DNA from: Microbacteriaceae bacterium
Lineage (GTDB): Bacteria; Actinomycetota; Actinomycetes; Actinomycetales; Microbacteriaceae
Direction of reading: 5' to 3'
Length of the DNA: 15,031 nucleotides
Assembly: GCA_023254555.1 (NCBI GenBank)
Contig: JALRLI010000025.1
Location: 1-15,031, forward strand
In this document: positions 6,407 through 11,842 of the stretch, piece by piece
Layout of the letters: each line of letters opens with the position of its first letter
How positions within the stretch are numbered: the stretch's first letter is position 1
Made by a program: the position numbers and the translations under genes
Notes under the pieces: model-generated
Database searches by the model: none
What the model saw: only the letters and a program-made list of their open reading frames with translations
Told to the model about the DNA's origin: nothing

Positions 6407-6861
6407 GTATTCGGGCGCTGGCGGTTGGCAAGAAGCACGAAGACTGGGTCGTCACCGGTATTAGCCGCTATCAGAAGCGCTTGAAGAAACCATTTGACCT
6501 CGCCTGGCAGCTGCTGCCGCACTCGGCACGAGAGGGGGATGCCGCGAGGACAGAGGAATCGTCGCGCATCCTCGAAAAAATTGGTGCGGGCGAATTCGTG
6601 GTGTTGCTCGATGAGCGCGGCACAAACCTCGACTCGGTGGAGCTCTCACGAACGATTGGCGAACAGCTTGATTTATCAAAACCCGTCACTGTGGTGATTG
6701 GTGGGGCATACGGCGTTGATGAGCGCTTACGTAAACGGGCTGACCTCGTGTGGAGTCTGTCGGGGCTGGTGTTTCCGCATCAGCTCGTTCGGCTGATTCT
6801 CGTTGAGCAGCTCTATCGTGCTCAGGAGATTCGCGGCGGCCGGCCCTACCACCACGTCTAG
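6403..6861 (+). CDS. rlmH: 23S rRNA (pseudouridine-1915-N3)-methyltransferase RlmH
   Basis: A 152-residue SPOUT-fold methyltransferase, near the usual length of about 155. It uses S-adenosylmethionine to methylate pseudouridine 1915 in helix 69 of 23S rRNA. Seen in the sequence: V-V-L-L-D-E-R-G-T near residue 68, V-I-G-G-A-Y-G near 106, and the C-terminal knot FPHQLVRLILVEQLYRAQEI...GGRPYHH. Start is ATG 6403, whose ATGA overlaps the toxin stop. No Shine-Dalgarno sequence is visible before it (AGTCTGAACCC), so translation probably depends on ribosomes arriving from hepT. This places an rRNA modification gene as third cistron of a toxin-antitoxin operon; an internal promoter within hepT cannot be excluded. 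Confidence 0.97.
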   Translation: MSIRALAVGKKHEDWVVTGISRYQKRLKKPFDLAWQLLPHSAREGDAARTEESSRILEKIGAGEFVVLLDERGTNLDSVELSRTIGEQLDLSKPVTVVIGGAYGVDERLRKRADLVWSLSGLVFPHQLVRLILVEQLYRAQEIRGGRPYHHV

Positions 6862-6916
6862 GCCCTCCACAGGCTCCCTCTTCGACGAACTTTGCACAGG
6901 GTGCTGAGATTGTCGG

Positions 6917-6948
6917 TGGATGTCCGAAACGCTGTCAGCGGGCATCCA
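6917..6948. repeat. Inverted repeat between rlmH and the hypothetical gene
   Basis: TGGATGTCCG (6917-6926) and CGGGCATCCA (6939-6948) form ten pairs, one of them a T-G wobble, around a 12-base loop. It directly abuts the candidate -10 at 6949. It may be an operator for the hypothetical gene, or a terminator for the rlmH operon, since a loosely T-rich stretch (TGTTCTTT) follows. The sequence does not decide between them. Confidence 0.5.
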
Positions 6949-6954
6949 TAGTGT
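6949..6954 (+). promoter_or_regulatory. Candidate -10 box of the hypothetical gene (leaderless)
   Basis: TAGTGT matches TAnnnT and is followed by six bases and then ATG at 6961, so the transcript would start at the ATG. No Shine-Dalgarno sequence precedes this ATG. No clear -35. Confidence 0.45.
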
Positions 6955-6960
6955 TCTTTC

Positions 6961-7281
6961 ATGCGAATCGAACCACTTCATGCCGAGTCAATTGCCGCAC
7001 CACCGGGTTTCACCCCCGCCTATGCGGTGCCGTGGTTGGTGACCGAACGAGACCACGGTCGATCGGTCACAATTATGAACCAGAGCCTTGAGCGGCTGCG
7101 TTTCGTGCGAGTGGCGCTCGCAGGCACTGGAGTGCTGCGCCTTTCACCTCCGAAGCACATCGAGTCAGGGCAGAGCCTGCGCATTGAGCTCACCGAGCCG
7201 GGCTCCGGAGTCGACACACTGGCAACCGTGCGCTGGTTGCGAGAAGATGAGACCGAGTACTTGTGGCTGCTCAGTTTTTAA
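6961..7281 (+). CDS. Conserved-looking hypothetical protein, about 106 residues
   Basis: Function not recognised. The protein has no signal peptide, membrane helix or cysteine. After a Pro/Ala-rich N-terminus (about 1-30) it alternates short hydrophobic and polar runs suggestive of a beta-rich fold: RSVTIMNQS, LRFVRVALAG, SLRIELTEP, LATVRWL and a C-terminal EYLWLLSF. Similar small proteins ending in R-W-x-R...E-Y-L-W-x-x-S-F seem familiar from actinobacteria, but I cannot name a family. The start at 6961 is supported by a -10 hexamer at the leaderless position. Its stop (7279-7281) abuts the stop of the convergent XRE regulator with no base between. Confidence 0.75.
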   Translation: MRIEPLHAESIAAPPGFTPAYAVPWLVTERDHGRSVTIMNQSLERLRFVRVALAGTGVLRLSPPKHIESGQSLRIELTEPGSGVDTLATVRWLREDETEYLWLLSF

Positions 7282-7587
7282 TCAGCGGCGGCGCTGTGCC
7301 GCACGAGCCGAAATGAGATCGGCAGCGGTTATCTGCCGGTCAGGCTCTGGCACATGCTCGGGTAACACAGTGCTCACAAGGTCTGCGAGCGTGGTGTCGA
7401 GTGCGGTAGCGATGCGGGCTAGCGTAGCGAGGCTTGGGTTCGTCAAGCCACGTTCAATCTTTCCAAGGTTTGCGACGTGAACGAGTGAGAGATCGGCCAG
7501 ATCTACCTGGCTTATCCCCACTTTGGTTCGCACATCGCGAATGCGTTCGCCAACGACCCGAGACACTTCTGAGTGGTAATTGGGCAC
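7282..7587 (-). CDS. Small XRE-family transcriptional regulator
   Basis: A 101-residue protein with one helix-turn-helix of the Cro/C1 type covering residues 8-68 (VVGERIRDVRTKVGISQVDLADLS, then LGKIERGLTNPSLATLARIATAL). The tail of about 33 residues has no recognised domain and ends in A-Q-R-R-R. Start is GTG 7587, with no convincing Shine-Dalgarno. An in-frame GTG at 7566 would shorten it by seven residues without touching the HTH. A perfect 10-base palindrome lies just upstream (7596-7605) and could be its own operator. It meets the hypothetical gene tail to tail. Target genes are unknown; the divergent nrd operon is about 330 bases away. Confidence 0.88.
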   Translation of the reverse strand: MPNYHSEVSRVVGERIRDVRTKVGISQVDLADLSLVHVANLGKIERGLTNPSLATLARIATALDTTLADLVSTVLPEHVPEPDRQITAADLISARAAQRRR

Positions 7588-7595
7588 CTCATAAT

Positions 7596-7605
7596 GCTTG
7601 CAAGC
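7596..7605. repeat. Perfect palindrome upstream of the XRE regulator
   Basis: GCTTGCAAGC is a perfect 10-base palindrome located nine bases before the GTG start of the XRE gene (minus strand). Its length and position fit an operator for a dimeric Cro/C1-type repressor, but only one copy was seen and no binding evidence exists. Confidence 0.4.
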
Positions 7606-7692
7606 CGAAGGTGTTCTGCACTACAGCTCATACACCTCAGGCGTTTGTACCTCTTTTTTTGCGACACGCCCAACCTCAAAAAAGTTCGGCAG

Positions 7693-7800
7693 TGTGGATG
7701 AGTTTTCCCACGCTCCGCGAAACCTGTGTATAACCCGCGTGATACCTGCGAGATTTCGGGCTTTATGAACAATGTCAGTTGTTGAAAATAGGGTGGAAAA
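7693..7800 (-). promoter_or_regulatory. Cluster of DnaA-box-like sites upstream of nrdHIEF
   Basis: Against TTWTNCACA, read on the minus strand: 7725-7733 is a perfect TTATACACA; 7693-7701 is TCATCCACA (one mismatch); 7780-7788 is TTTTCAACA (one mismatch); 7792-7800 is TTTTCCACC (one mismatch). All four share one orientation and lie 80-190 bases before the nrd promoter. DnaA is known to control the E. coli class Ia operon nrdAB through such boxes; the same role here is inferred. Confidence 0.45.
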
Positions 7801-7836
7801 GTGGTGAAAATCGGCCTCAAAATCACAACAATGTAA

Positions 7837-7884
7837 CTACATCATCTTGTGGTCTGTTCTAAAGCACCCCACTAGATGTAGTAT
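7837..7884. promoter_or_regulatory. Two NrdR-type boxes overlapping the nrd promoter
   Basis: The downstream box (7869-7884, CCACTAGATGTAGTAT) fits the NrdR consensus ACACWAKATSTWGTGT at almost every position and covers the -10. The upstream box (7837-7852, CTACATCATCTTGTGG) is weaker but keeps the right half ATCTTGTG. Their centres are 32 bp apart, about three helical turns, the spacing known for NrdR box pairs. NrdR represses nrd operons when deoxynucleotides are plentiful. Confidence 0.75.
7879..7884 (+). promoter_or_regulatory. Candidate -10 box of the nrdHIEF operon
   Basis: TAGTAT matches TAnnnT and predicts transcription start near 7890-7891. The -35 is weak (GTTCTA or TTCTAA around 7856-7862). 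The hexamer lies inside the downstream NrdR-type box, so bound repressor would block it. Confidence 0.55.
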
Positions 7885-7922
7885 TTTCCATGCAGTACAA
7901 AGAGAAAGTAAGGGGAAACCGT

Positions 7923-8159
7923 ATGACGATCACCGTGTACACAAAACCATCGTGTGTTCAGTGCACCGCAACCTATCGTGCGCTTGATAGCAAGGGAATC
8001 GAGTACGAAGTCCTCGATCTCTCTGAAGACGAAACCGCACTCGCAACCGTTAAAGAGCTCGGGTACCTCCAGGCTCCAGTCGTGGTCACCGACGATGAGC
8101 ATTGGTCAGGATTCCGTCCAGACAAAATCGATGCTCTCGCAGACCGCCTCACCGACTAG
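7923..8159 (+). CDS. nrdH: NrdH-redoxin (glutaredoxin-like electron donor for class Ib ribonucleotide reductase)
   Basis: A 78-residue thioredoxin-fold protein that passes electrons to NrdE. It begins MTITVYTKPSCVQC, giving the redox-active C-V-Q-C pair at residues 11 and 14, and carries the cis-proline stretch QAPVV and the family-typical W-S-G-F-R-P-D-K. Length is normal. Start ATG 7923 is chosen because AAGGGG lies a few bases upstream and the protein then starts at the conserved first strand. An in-frame ATG at 7890 would add eleven residues (MQYKEKVRGNR) and lies right at the predicted transcription start. First gene of nrdHIEF, expected to be NrdR-controlled. Confidence 0.96.
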   Translation: MTITVYTKPSCVQCTATYRALDSKGIEYEVLDLSEDETALATVKELGYLQAPVVVTDDEHWSGFRPDKIDALADRLTD

Positions 8160-8172
8160 TAACAGGCGCGGC

Positions 8173-8198
8173 CAGCACCCGGGCCTTGCCGGGCGCTG
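8173..8198 (+). other. Intercistronic GC-rich hairpin between nrdH and nrdI
   Basis: CAGC-A-CCCGG (8173-8182) pairs with CCGGG-C-GCTG (8189-8198): nine pairs, one A-C mismatch, six-base loop. No T-run follows, so it is unlikely to be a full terminator. It precedes the strong nrdI ribosome site and may set the ratio of nrdH to nrdIEF message; this is inferred. Confidence 0.45.
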
Positions 8199-8214
8199 TG
8201 CGTAGGAGGCGATG

Positions 8215-8616
8215 ATGAGTAACCTGGTTTACTTCTCAAGCGCATCCAACAACACGGCACGGTTTGTCGAGAAACTGGAGATTCCAGCAACTCGCATCCC
8301 CTTGCTCCCCAAGGATGAACCACTGGTCGCCACCGAACCGTATGTTCTGGTACTTCCAACGTATGGCGGTGGCCCCGAAACAAAAGCAGTACCGAAGCAA
8401 GTCATCAAGTTTTTGAATGATGAGCAAAACCGAAAGTTGATCCGCGGAGTTATCGCAGGCGGAAACACCAATTTCGGCGACGCATATGCAATAGCGGGCG
8501 ACATAATCGCTCACAAGTTGAAAGTGCCGGTGCTGTATAAATTTGAACTTTTTGGAACCCCCGATGATGTCCGCATCGTCAAAGAAGGATTGGAAGCGTT
8601 TTGGAAACAGCAGTGA
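8215..8616 (+). CDS. nrdI: NrdI flavodoxin-like protein, assembly factor for the class Ib radical subunit
   Basis: A 133-residue flavodoxin-like protein that, with bound FMN, supplies the oxidant needed to build the dimanganese-tyrosyl radical centre of NrdF. Visible: an N-terminal strand and phosphate-loop region (LVYFSSASNNTARFV), the L-P-T-Y-G-G-G loop near residue 45, and V-I-A-G-G-N-T-N-F-G-D near residue 83, all typical of NrdI. Two ATGs stand in tandem at 8212 and 8215; AGGAGG (8204-8209) is five bases from the second and only two from the first, so 8215 is preferred. Its stop overlaps the nrdE GTG as GTGA. Confidence 0.96.
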   Translation: MSNLVYFSSASNNTARFVEKLEIPATRIPLLPKDEPLVATEPYVLVLPTYGGGPETKAVPKQVIKFLNDEQNRKLIRGVIAGGNTNFGDAYAIAGDIIAHKLKVPVLYKFELFGTPDDVRIVKEGLEAFWKQQ

Positions 8617-10754
8617 CTGAATCGACTGAGTCGTCAAAAGTAAGTGAAATGGATTATCACTCACTGAACGCGATGCTGAACCTTTATGACGCAGACGGCA
8701 AAATTCAGTTCAGCAAAGACCGCGAGGCCGCGCGTCAGTACTTCTTGCAGCACGTGAACCAGAACATGGTGTACTTCCACAACCTCGAAGAGCGTATGCG
8801 CTACCTCATCGACAACGAGTACTACGAGAAAGAGCTGCTCGACACCTACTCATGGGAGTTCGTAGAGAAGCTCACGAATCAGGCATACAAGCTCAAATTC
8901 CGCTTCCCAACCTTCCTCGGCGCGTTCAAGTTCTTCACCTCATACGCGCTGAAAACTTTCGACGGCAAACGTTACCTCGAGCGATTCGAAGATCGCGTTG
9001 TCATGGTGGCACTCGGACTCGCGCAGGGCGACGAAAAGCTCGCGTCAGAGCTCGTCAACGAGATCATCTCGGGTCGTTTTCAGCCAGCGACGCCGACCTT
9101 CCTGAACCTAGGGAAGGCGCAGCGCGGCGAACTCGTAAGCTGCTTCCTGCTGCGCATGGAAGACAACATGGAGTCGATTTCGCGCGGTATCAACTCATCA
9201 CTGCAGCTGTCGAAGCGCGGTGGTGGCGTGGCGTTGTCGCTGTCGAACATCCGTGAATCTGGTGCGCCAATCAAGAAAATCGAGAACCAGTCGTCCGGCA
9301 TCATCCCCGTGATGAAGCTACTCGAAGACTCGTTCAGCTACGCGAACCAGCTCGGTGCACGTCAAGGAGCCGGTGCGGTGTATCTCAGCGCGCACCACCC
9401 AGACATCATGAAATTTCTTGACACCAAGCGTGAAAACGCTGATGAGAAGATTCGTATCAAGACGCTGTCGCTTGGTGTGGTTGTGCCAGATATCACCTTC
9501 GAGCTCGCCAAAAAAGACGAAGATATGTACCTGTTCTCGCCGTACGACGTTGAGCGCGTGTACGGTATTCCATTCGGCGACATCTCGGTAACCGAGAAGT
9601 ACTACGAGATGGTTGACGATGCGCGCATCCGCAAATCAAAGATCAACGCTCGTCACTTCTTCCAGACCATTGCTGAACTGCAGTTTGAGTCGGGCTACCC
9701 CTACATCATGTTCGAAGATACGGTGAATCGCGAGAACCCAATCGAGGGCCGCATCAACATGTCAAACCTGTGCTCAGAGATTCTGCAGGTGAACACGCCA
9801 ACCACCTACAACGAAGACCTCAGCTACAACCACATCGGTAAAGACATCTCGTGCAACCTCGGTTCGATGAACATTGCAGCGATGATGGATGGTCCGAACT
9901 TCGGTGAAAGTGTTGCTACCGCCATTCGTGGCTTGACCGCGGTGAGTGACATGAGCCACATCAGCTCGGTTCGCTCAATCGAAGACGGCAACGATAAGTC
10001 GCACGCGATTGGCCTGGGGCAGATGAACCTGCACGGGTACCTTGCTCGTGAGCGCATTCACTACGGCTCACCTGAGGGCATCGACTTCACGAACATCTAC
10101 TTCTACACGGTGCTGTTCCATGCGCTTCGCGCTTCGAATGAACTCGCAAAGGAGCGCGGCACTGCGTTCGATAACTTCGAGAACTCGAAGTATGCATCGG
10201 GTGAATTCTTTGACAAGTACACCGATCGAGCCTGGGTTCCTGAGACCGAGCGCGTGGCAGAGCTGTTCGAGAACGCCGGTGTGCACATCCCGAACCAAGA
10301 CGACTGGTCAGAGCTGAAAGCCTCGGTTCAGGCGCACGGTATCTACAACCAGAACCTGCAAGCTGTGCCGCCAACCGGATCGATCTCGTACATCAACAAC
10401 TCAACCTCGTCGATTCACCCAATCGCCTCGCGTATTGAGATACGTAAAGAGGGCAAGCTCGGTCGCGTGTACTACCCGGCTCCGTTCCTGACGAACGACA
10501 ACCTTGAGTACTACGAAGATGCTTACGAAATCGGCGCCGAGAAGATTATCGATACCTACGCCGCGGCAACCCAGCACGTAGATCAGGGACTCTCGCTGAC
10601 GCTGTTCTTCAAAGACACCGCAACCACGCGCGATATCAACAAGGCTCAGATTTACGCATGGCGTAAAGGCATCAAGACGATTTACTACATCCGCCTGCGT
10701 CAGATGGCGCTCGAGGGCACCGAGGTTGAGGGCTGCGTCAGCTGCATGCTGTAG
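8613..10754 (+). CDS. nrdE: Class Ib ribonucleoside-diphosphate reductase, alpha (catalytic) subunit
   Basis: A 713-residue catalytic subunit that reduces ribonucleoside diphosphates to deoxy forms. Catalytic features by residue from GTG 8613: C177 (GELVSCFLL) and C414 (DISCNLGSMN) as the redox pair, C387 (MSNLCSEIL) as the thiyl-radical cysteine, Y691-Y692 (TIYYIR) for radical transfer, and the C-terminal C708-V-S-C711 pair that receives electrons from NrdH. The N-terminus lacks an ATP-cone, as expected for class Ib. GTG 8613 overlaps the nrdI stop by four bases (GTGA). TTG 8601 and ATG 8649 are in-frame alternatives. Third gene of nrdHIEF. Confidence 0.98.
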   Translation: MTESTESSKVSEMDYHSLNAMLNLYDADGKIQFSKDREAARQYFLQHVNQNMVYFHNLEERMRYLIDNEYYEKELLDTYSWEFVEKLTNQAYKLKFRFPTFLGAFKFFTSYALKTFDGKRYLERFEDRVVMVALGLAQGDEKLASELVNEIISGRFQPATPTFLNLGKAQRGELVSCFLLRMEDNMESISRGINSSLQLSKRGGGVALSLSNIRESGAPIKKIENQSSGIIPVMKLLEDSFSYANQLGARQGAGAVYLSAHHPDIMKFLDTKRENADEKIRIKTLSLGVVVPDITFELAKKDEDMYLFSPYDVERVYGIPFGDISVTEKYYEMVDDARIRKSKINARHFFQTIAELQFESGYPYIMFEDTVNRENPIEGRINMSNLCSEILQVNTPTTYNEDLSYNHIGKDISCNLGSMNIAAMMDGPNFGESVATAIRGLTAVSDMSHISSVRSIEDGNDKSHAIGLGQMNLHGYLARERIHYGSPEGIDFTNIYFYTVLFHALRASNELAKERGTAFDNFENSKYASGEFFDKYTDRAWVPETERVAELFENAGVHIPNQDDWSELKASVQAHGIYNQNLQAVPPTGSISYINNSTSSIHPIASRIEIRKEGKLGRVYYPAPFLTNDNLEYYEDAYEIGAEKIIDTYAAATQHVDQGLSLTLFFKDTATTRDINKAQIYAWRKGIKTIYYIRLRQMALEGTEVEGCVSCML

Positions 10755-10808
10755 CGGGTTGCATCCTGAAAATTGAATCAAATACGCATCGAAGAAAGCA
10801 CACAGATT

Positions 10809-11786
10809 ATGTCCCATACGCCACTCAAACTGGTTTCTGAAGTACAGGCAATCAACTGGAACCGTATCGAGGATGAGAAAGACGTTGAGGTCTGGAACCG
10901 ACTCGTCAACAACTTCTGGTTGCCAGAGAAGGTGCCGCTTTCGAACGACGTTCAGTCGTGGGCGACGCTCACTCCTGAAGAGCAGCAGCTCACAATGCGT
11001 GTGTTCACCGGCCTCACCCTGCTCGATACGCTGCAGGGTACCGTTGGTGCGGTGTCGCTGATTCCTGATGCGATTACCCCGCACGAAGAGGCTGTGCTCA
11101 CCAACATTGCCTTCATGGAATCGGTGCATGCGAAGAGCTACTCGTCAGTGTTTTCGACGTTGTGCTCGACACAAGAAATTGATGACGCGTTCCGCTGGTC
11201 GGTCGAGAATCCGAACCTGCAGAAGAAGGCGCAGATCGTGATGGATTTCTACCAGGGTGATTCACCGCTGAAGCGCAAGGTTGCGTCGACGCTGCTCGAA
11301 TCATTCTTGTTCTACTCGGGCTTCTACCTTCCGATGTACTGGTCGAGCCATGCCAAGCTCACCAACACAGCCGACCTTATTCGTCTTATTATTCGCGACG
11401 AAGCAGTTCACGGTTACTACATCGGGTACAAGTACCAGAAGGGTCTTGAGAAGCTCAGCGAGGCAGAGCGCGATGAGCTGAAAGACTACGCCTACAACCT
11501 GCTGTACGAACTCTACGACAACGAGGTGCAGTACACGCACGATCTCTACGACGGGGTTGGCCTCGCCGAAGACGTGAAGAAGTTCTTGCACTACAACGCA
11601 AACAAGGCGCTGATGAACCTCGGTTACGAGGCGCTGTTCCCCTCGAGTGTGACCGATGTGAACCCAGCGATTCTCTCGGCACTTTCGCCGAACGCCGATG
11701 AGAACCACGACTTCTTCTCGGGATCAGGCTCGTCATACGTCATCGGCAAGGCAATCGCCACCGAAGACGAAGATTGGGATTTCTAG
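10809..11786 (+). CDS. nrdF: Class Ib ribonucleoside-diphosphate reductase, beta (radical) subunit
   Basis: A 325-residue ferritin-like protein holding the dimetal-tyrosyl radical cofactor. From ATG 10809 the ligands are D73, E104, H107, E164, E198 and H201, with radical tyrosine Y111 (ESVHAKSY); spacing matches characterised NrdF proteins. The acidic C-terminus TEDEDWDF is the usual tail that docks on NrdE. ATG 10809 is preferred over an upstream in-frame TTG (10773) because the family begins close to this point; GAAGAAAG about 12 bases upstream is a mediocre ribosome site. It lies 54 bases after nrdE and closes the operon. Confidence 0.98.
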   Translation: MSHTPLKLVSEVQAINWNRIEDEKDVEVWNRLVNNFWLPEKVPLSNDVQSWATLTPEEQQLTMRVFTGLTLLDTLQGTVGAVSLIPDAITPHEEAVLTNIAFMESVHAKSYSSVFSTLCSTQEIDDAFRWSVENPNLQKKAQIVMDFYQGDSPLKRKVASTLLESFLFYSGFYLPMYWSSHAKLTNTADLIRLIIRDEAVHGYYIGYKYQKGLEKLSEAERDELKDYAYNLLYELYDNEVQYTHDLYDGVGLAEDVKKFLHYNANKALMNLGYEALFPSSVTDVNPAILSALSPNADENHDFFSGSGSSYVIGKAIATEDEDWDF

Positions 11787-11810
11787 CCGTTCAGTTTTAA
11801 TGCCTGTGAT

Positions 11811-11828
11811 TCGCGAAGCAATTCGTGA
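11811..11828 (+). other. Small hairpin with GCAA tetraloop between nrdF and alaA
   Basis: TCGCGAA (11811-11817) pairs with TTCGTGA (11822-11828), one G-T wobble, closed by GCAA, a GNRA-type loop. There is no T-run. It could stabilise the nrd mRNA 3' end or overlap control of alaA, whose -10 begins three bases later. Confidence 0.35.
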
Positions 11829-11830
11829 CC

Positions 11831-11836
11831 GATAAT
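11831..11836 (+). promoter_or_regulatory. Candidate -10 box of the aminotransferase gene (leaderless)
   Basis: GATAAT differs from TATAAT only at its first base and is followed by six bases and ATG 11843, placing the predicted start of transcription on the A of the start codon. No Shine-Dalgarno sequence precedes the ATG. No clear -35. Confidence 0.5.
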
Positions 11837-11842
11837 TGACTG

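Larger units (their letters stand above)
7588..7922. other. Gene-free, signal-rich region between the XRE regulator and nrdH
   Basis: About 335 bases with no credible gene. From left to right it holds a palindrome next to the XRE gene, an imperfect repeat AGGTGT/ACACCT (7609-7614 and 7632-7637), a T7 run (7654-7660), DnaA-box-like sites (7693-7800), phased A4 tracts (7785-7822), two NrdR-type boxes (7837-7884), and the nrd promoter and ribosome site. It is visibly richer in A/T than the flanking genes. Confidence 0.7.

Noticed and set aside
7609..7660. AGGTGT/ACACCT repeat followed by a T7 run as an intrinsic terminator.
   Set aside because: The T-run begins 16 bases after the repeat, the stem has only six pairs and a 17-base loop, and no plus-strand gene ends there.
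7512..7826. A 104-codon minus-strand frame in the nrd upstream region.
   Set aside because: It overlaps the XRE gene in another frame, has no ribosome site or domain, and covers the DnaA-like sites and A-tracts, which explain the region better.
7693..7884. The DnaA-like cluster considered as a chromosomal replication origin.
   Set aside because: No dnaA, dnaN, rpmH or partition genes are nearby and the boxes are few; regulation of nrd is the simpler reading.
10401..11129. A 242-codon open frame on the minus strand across nrdE-nrdF.
   Set aside because: It is fully antisense to two unmistakable reductase genes, spans their junction, and has no recognisable domain; such frames arise from codon bias.
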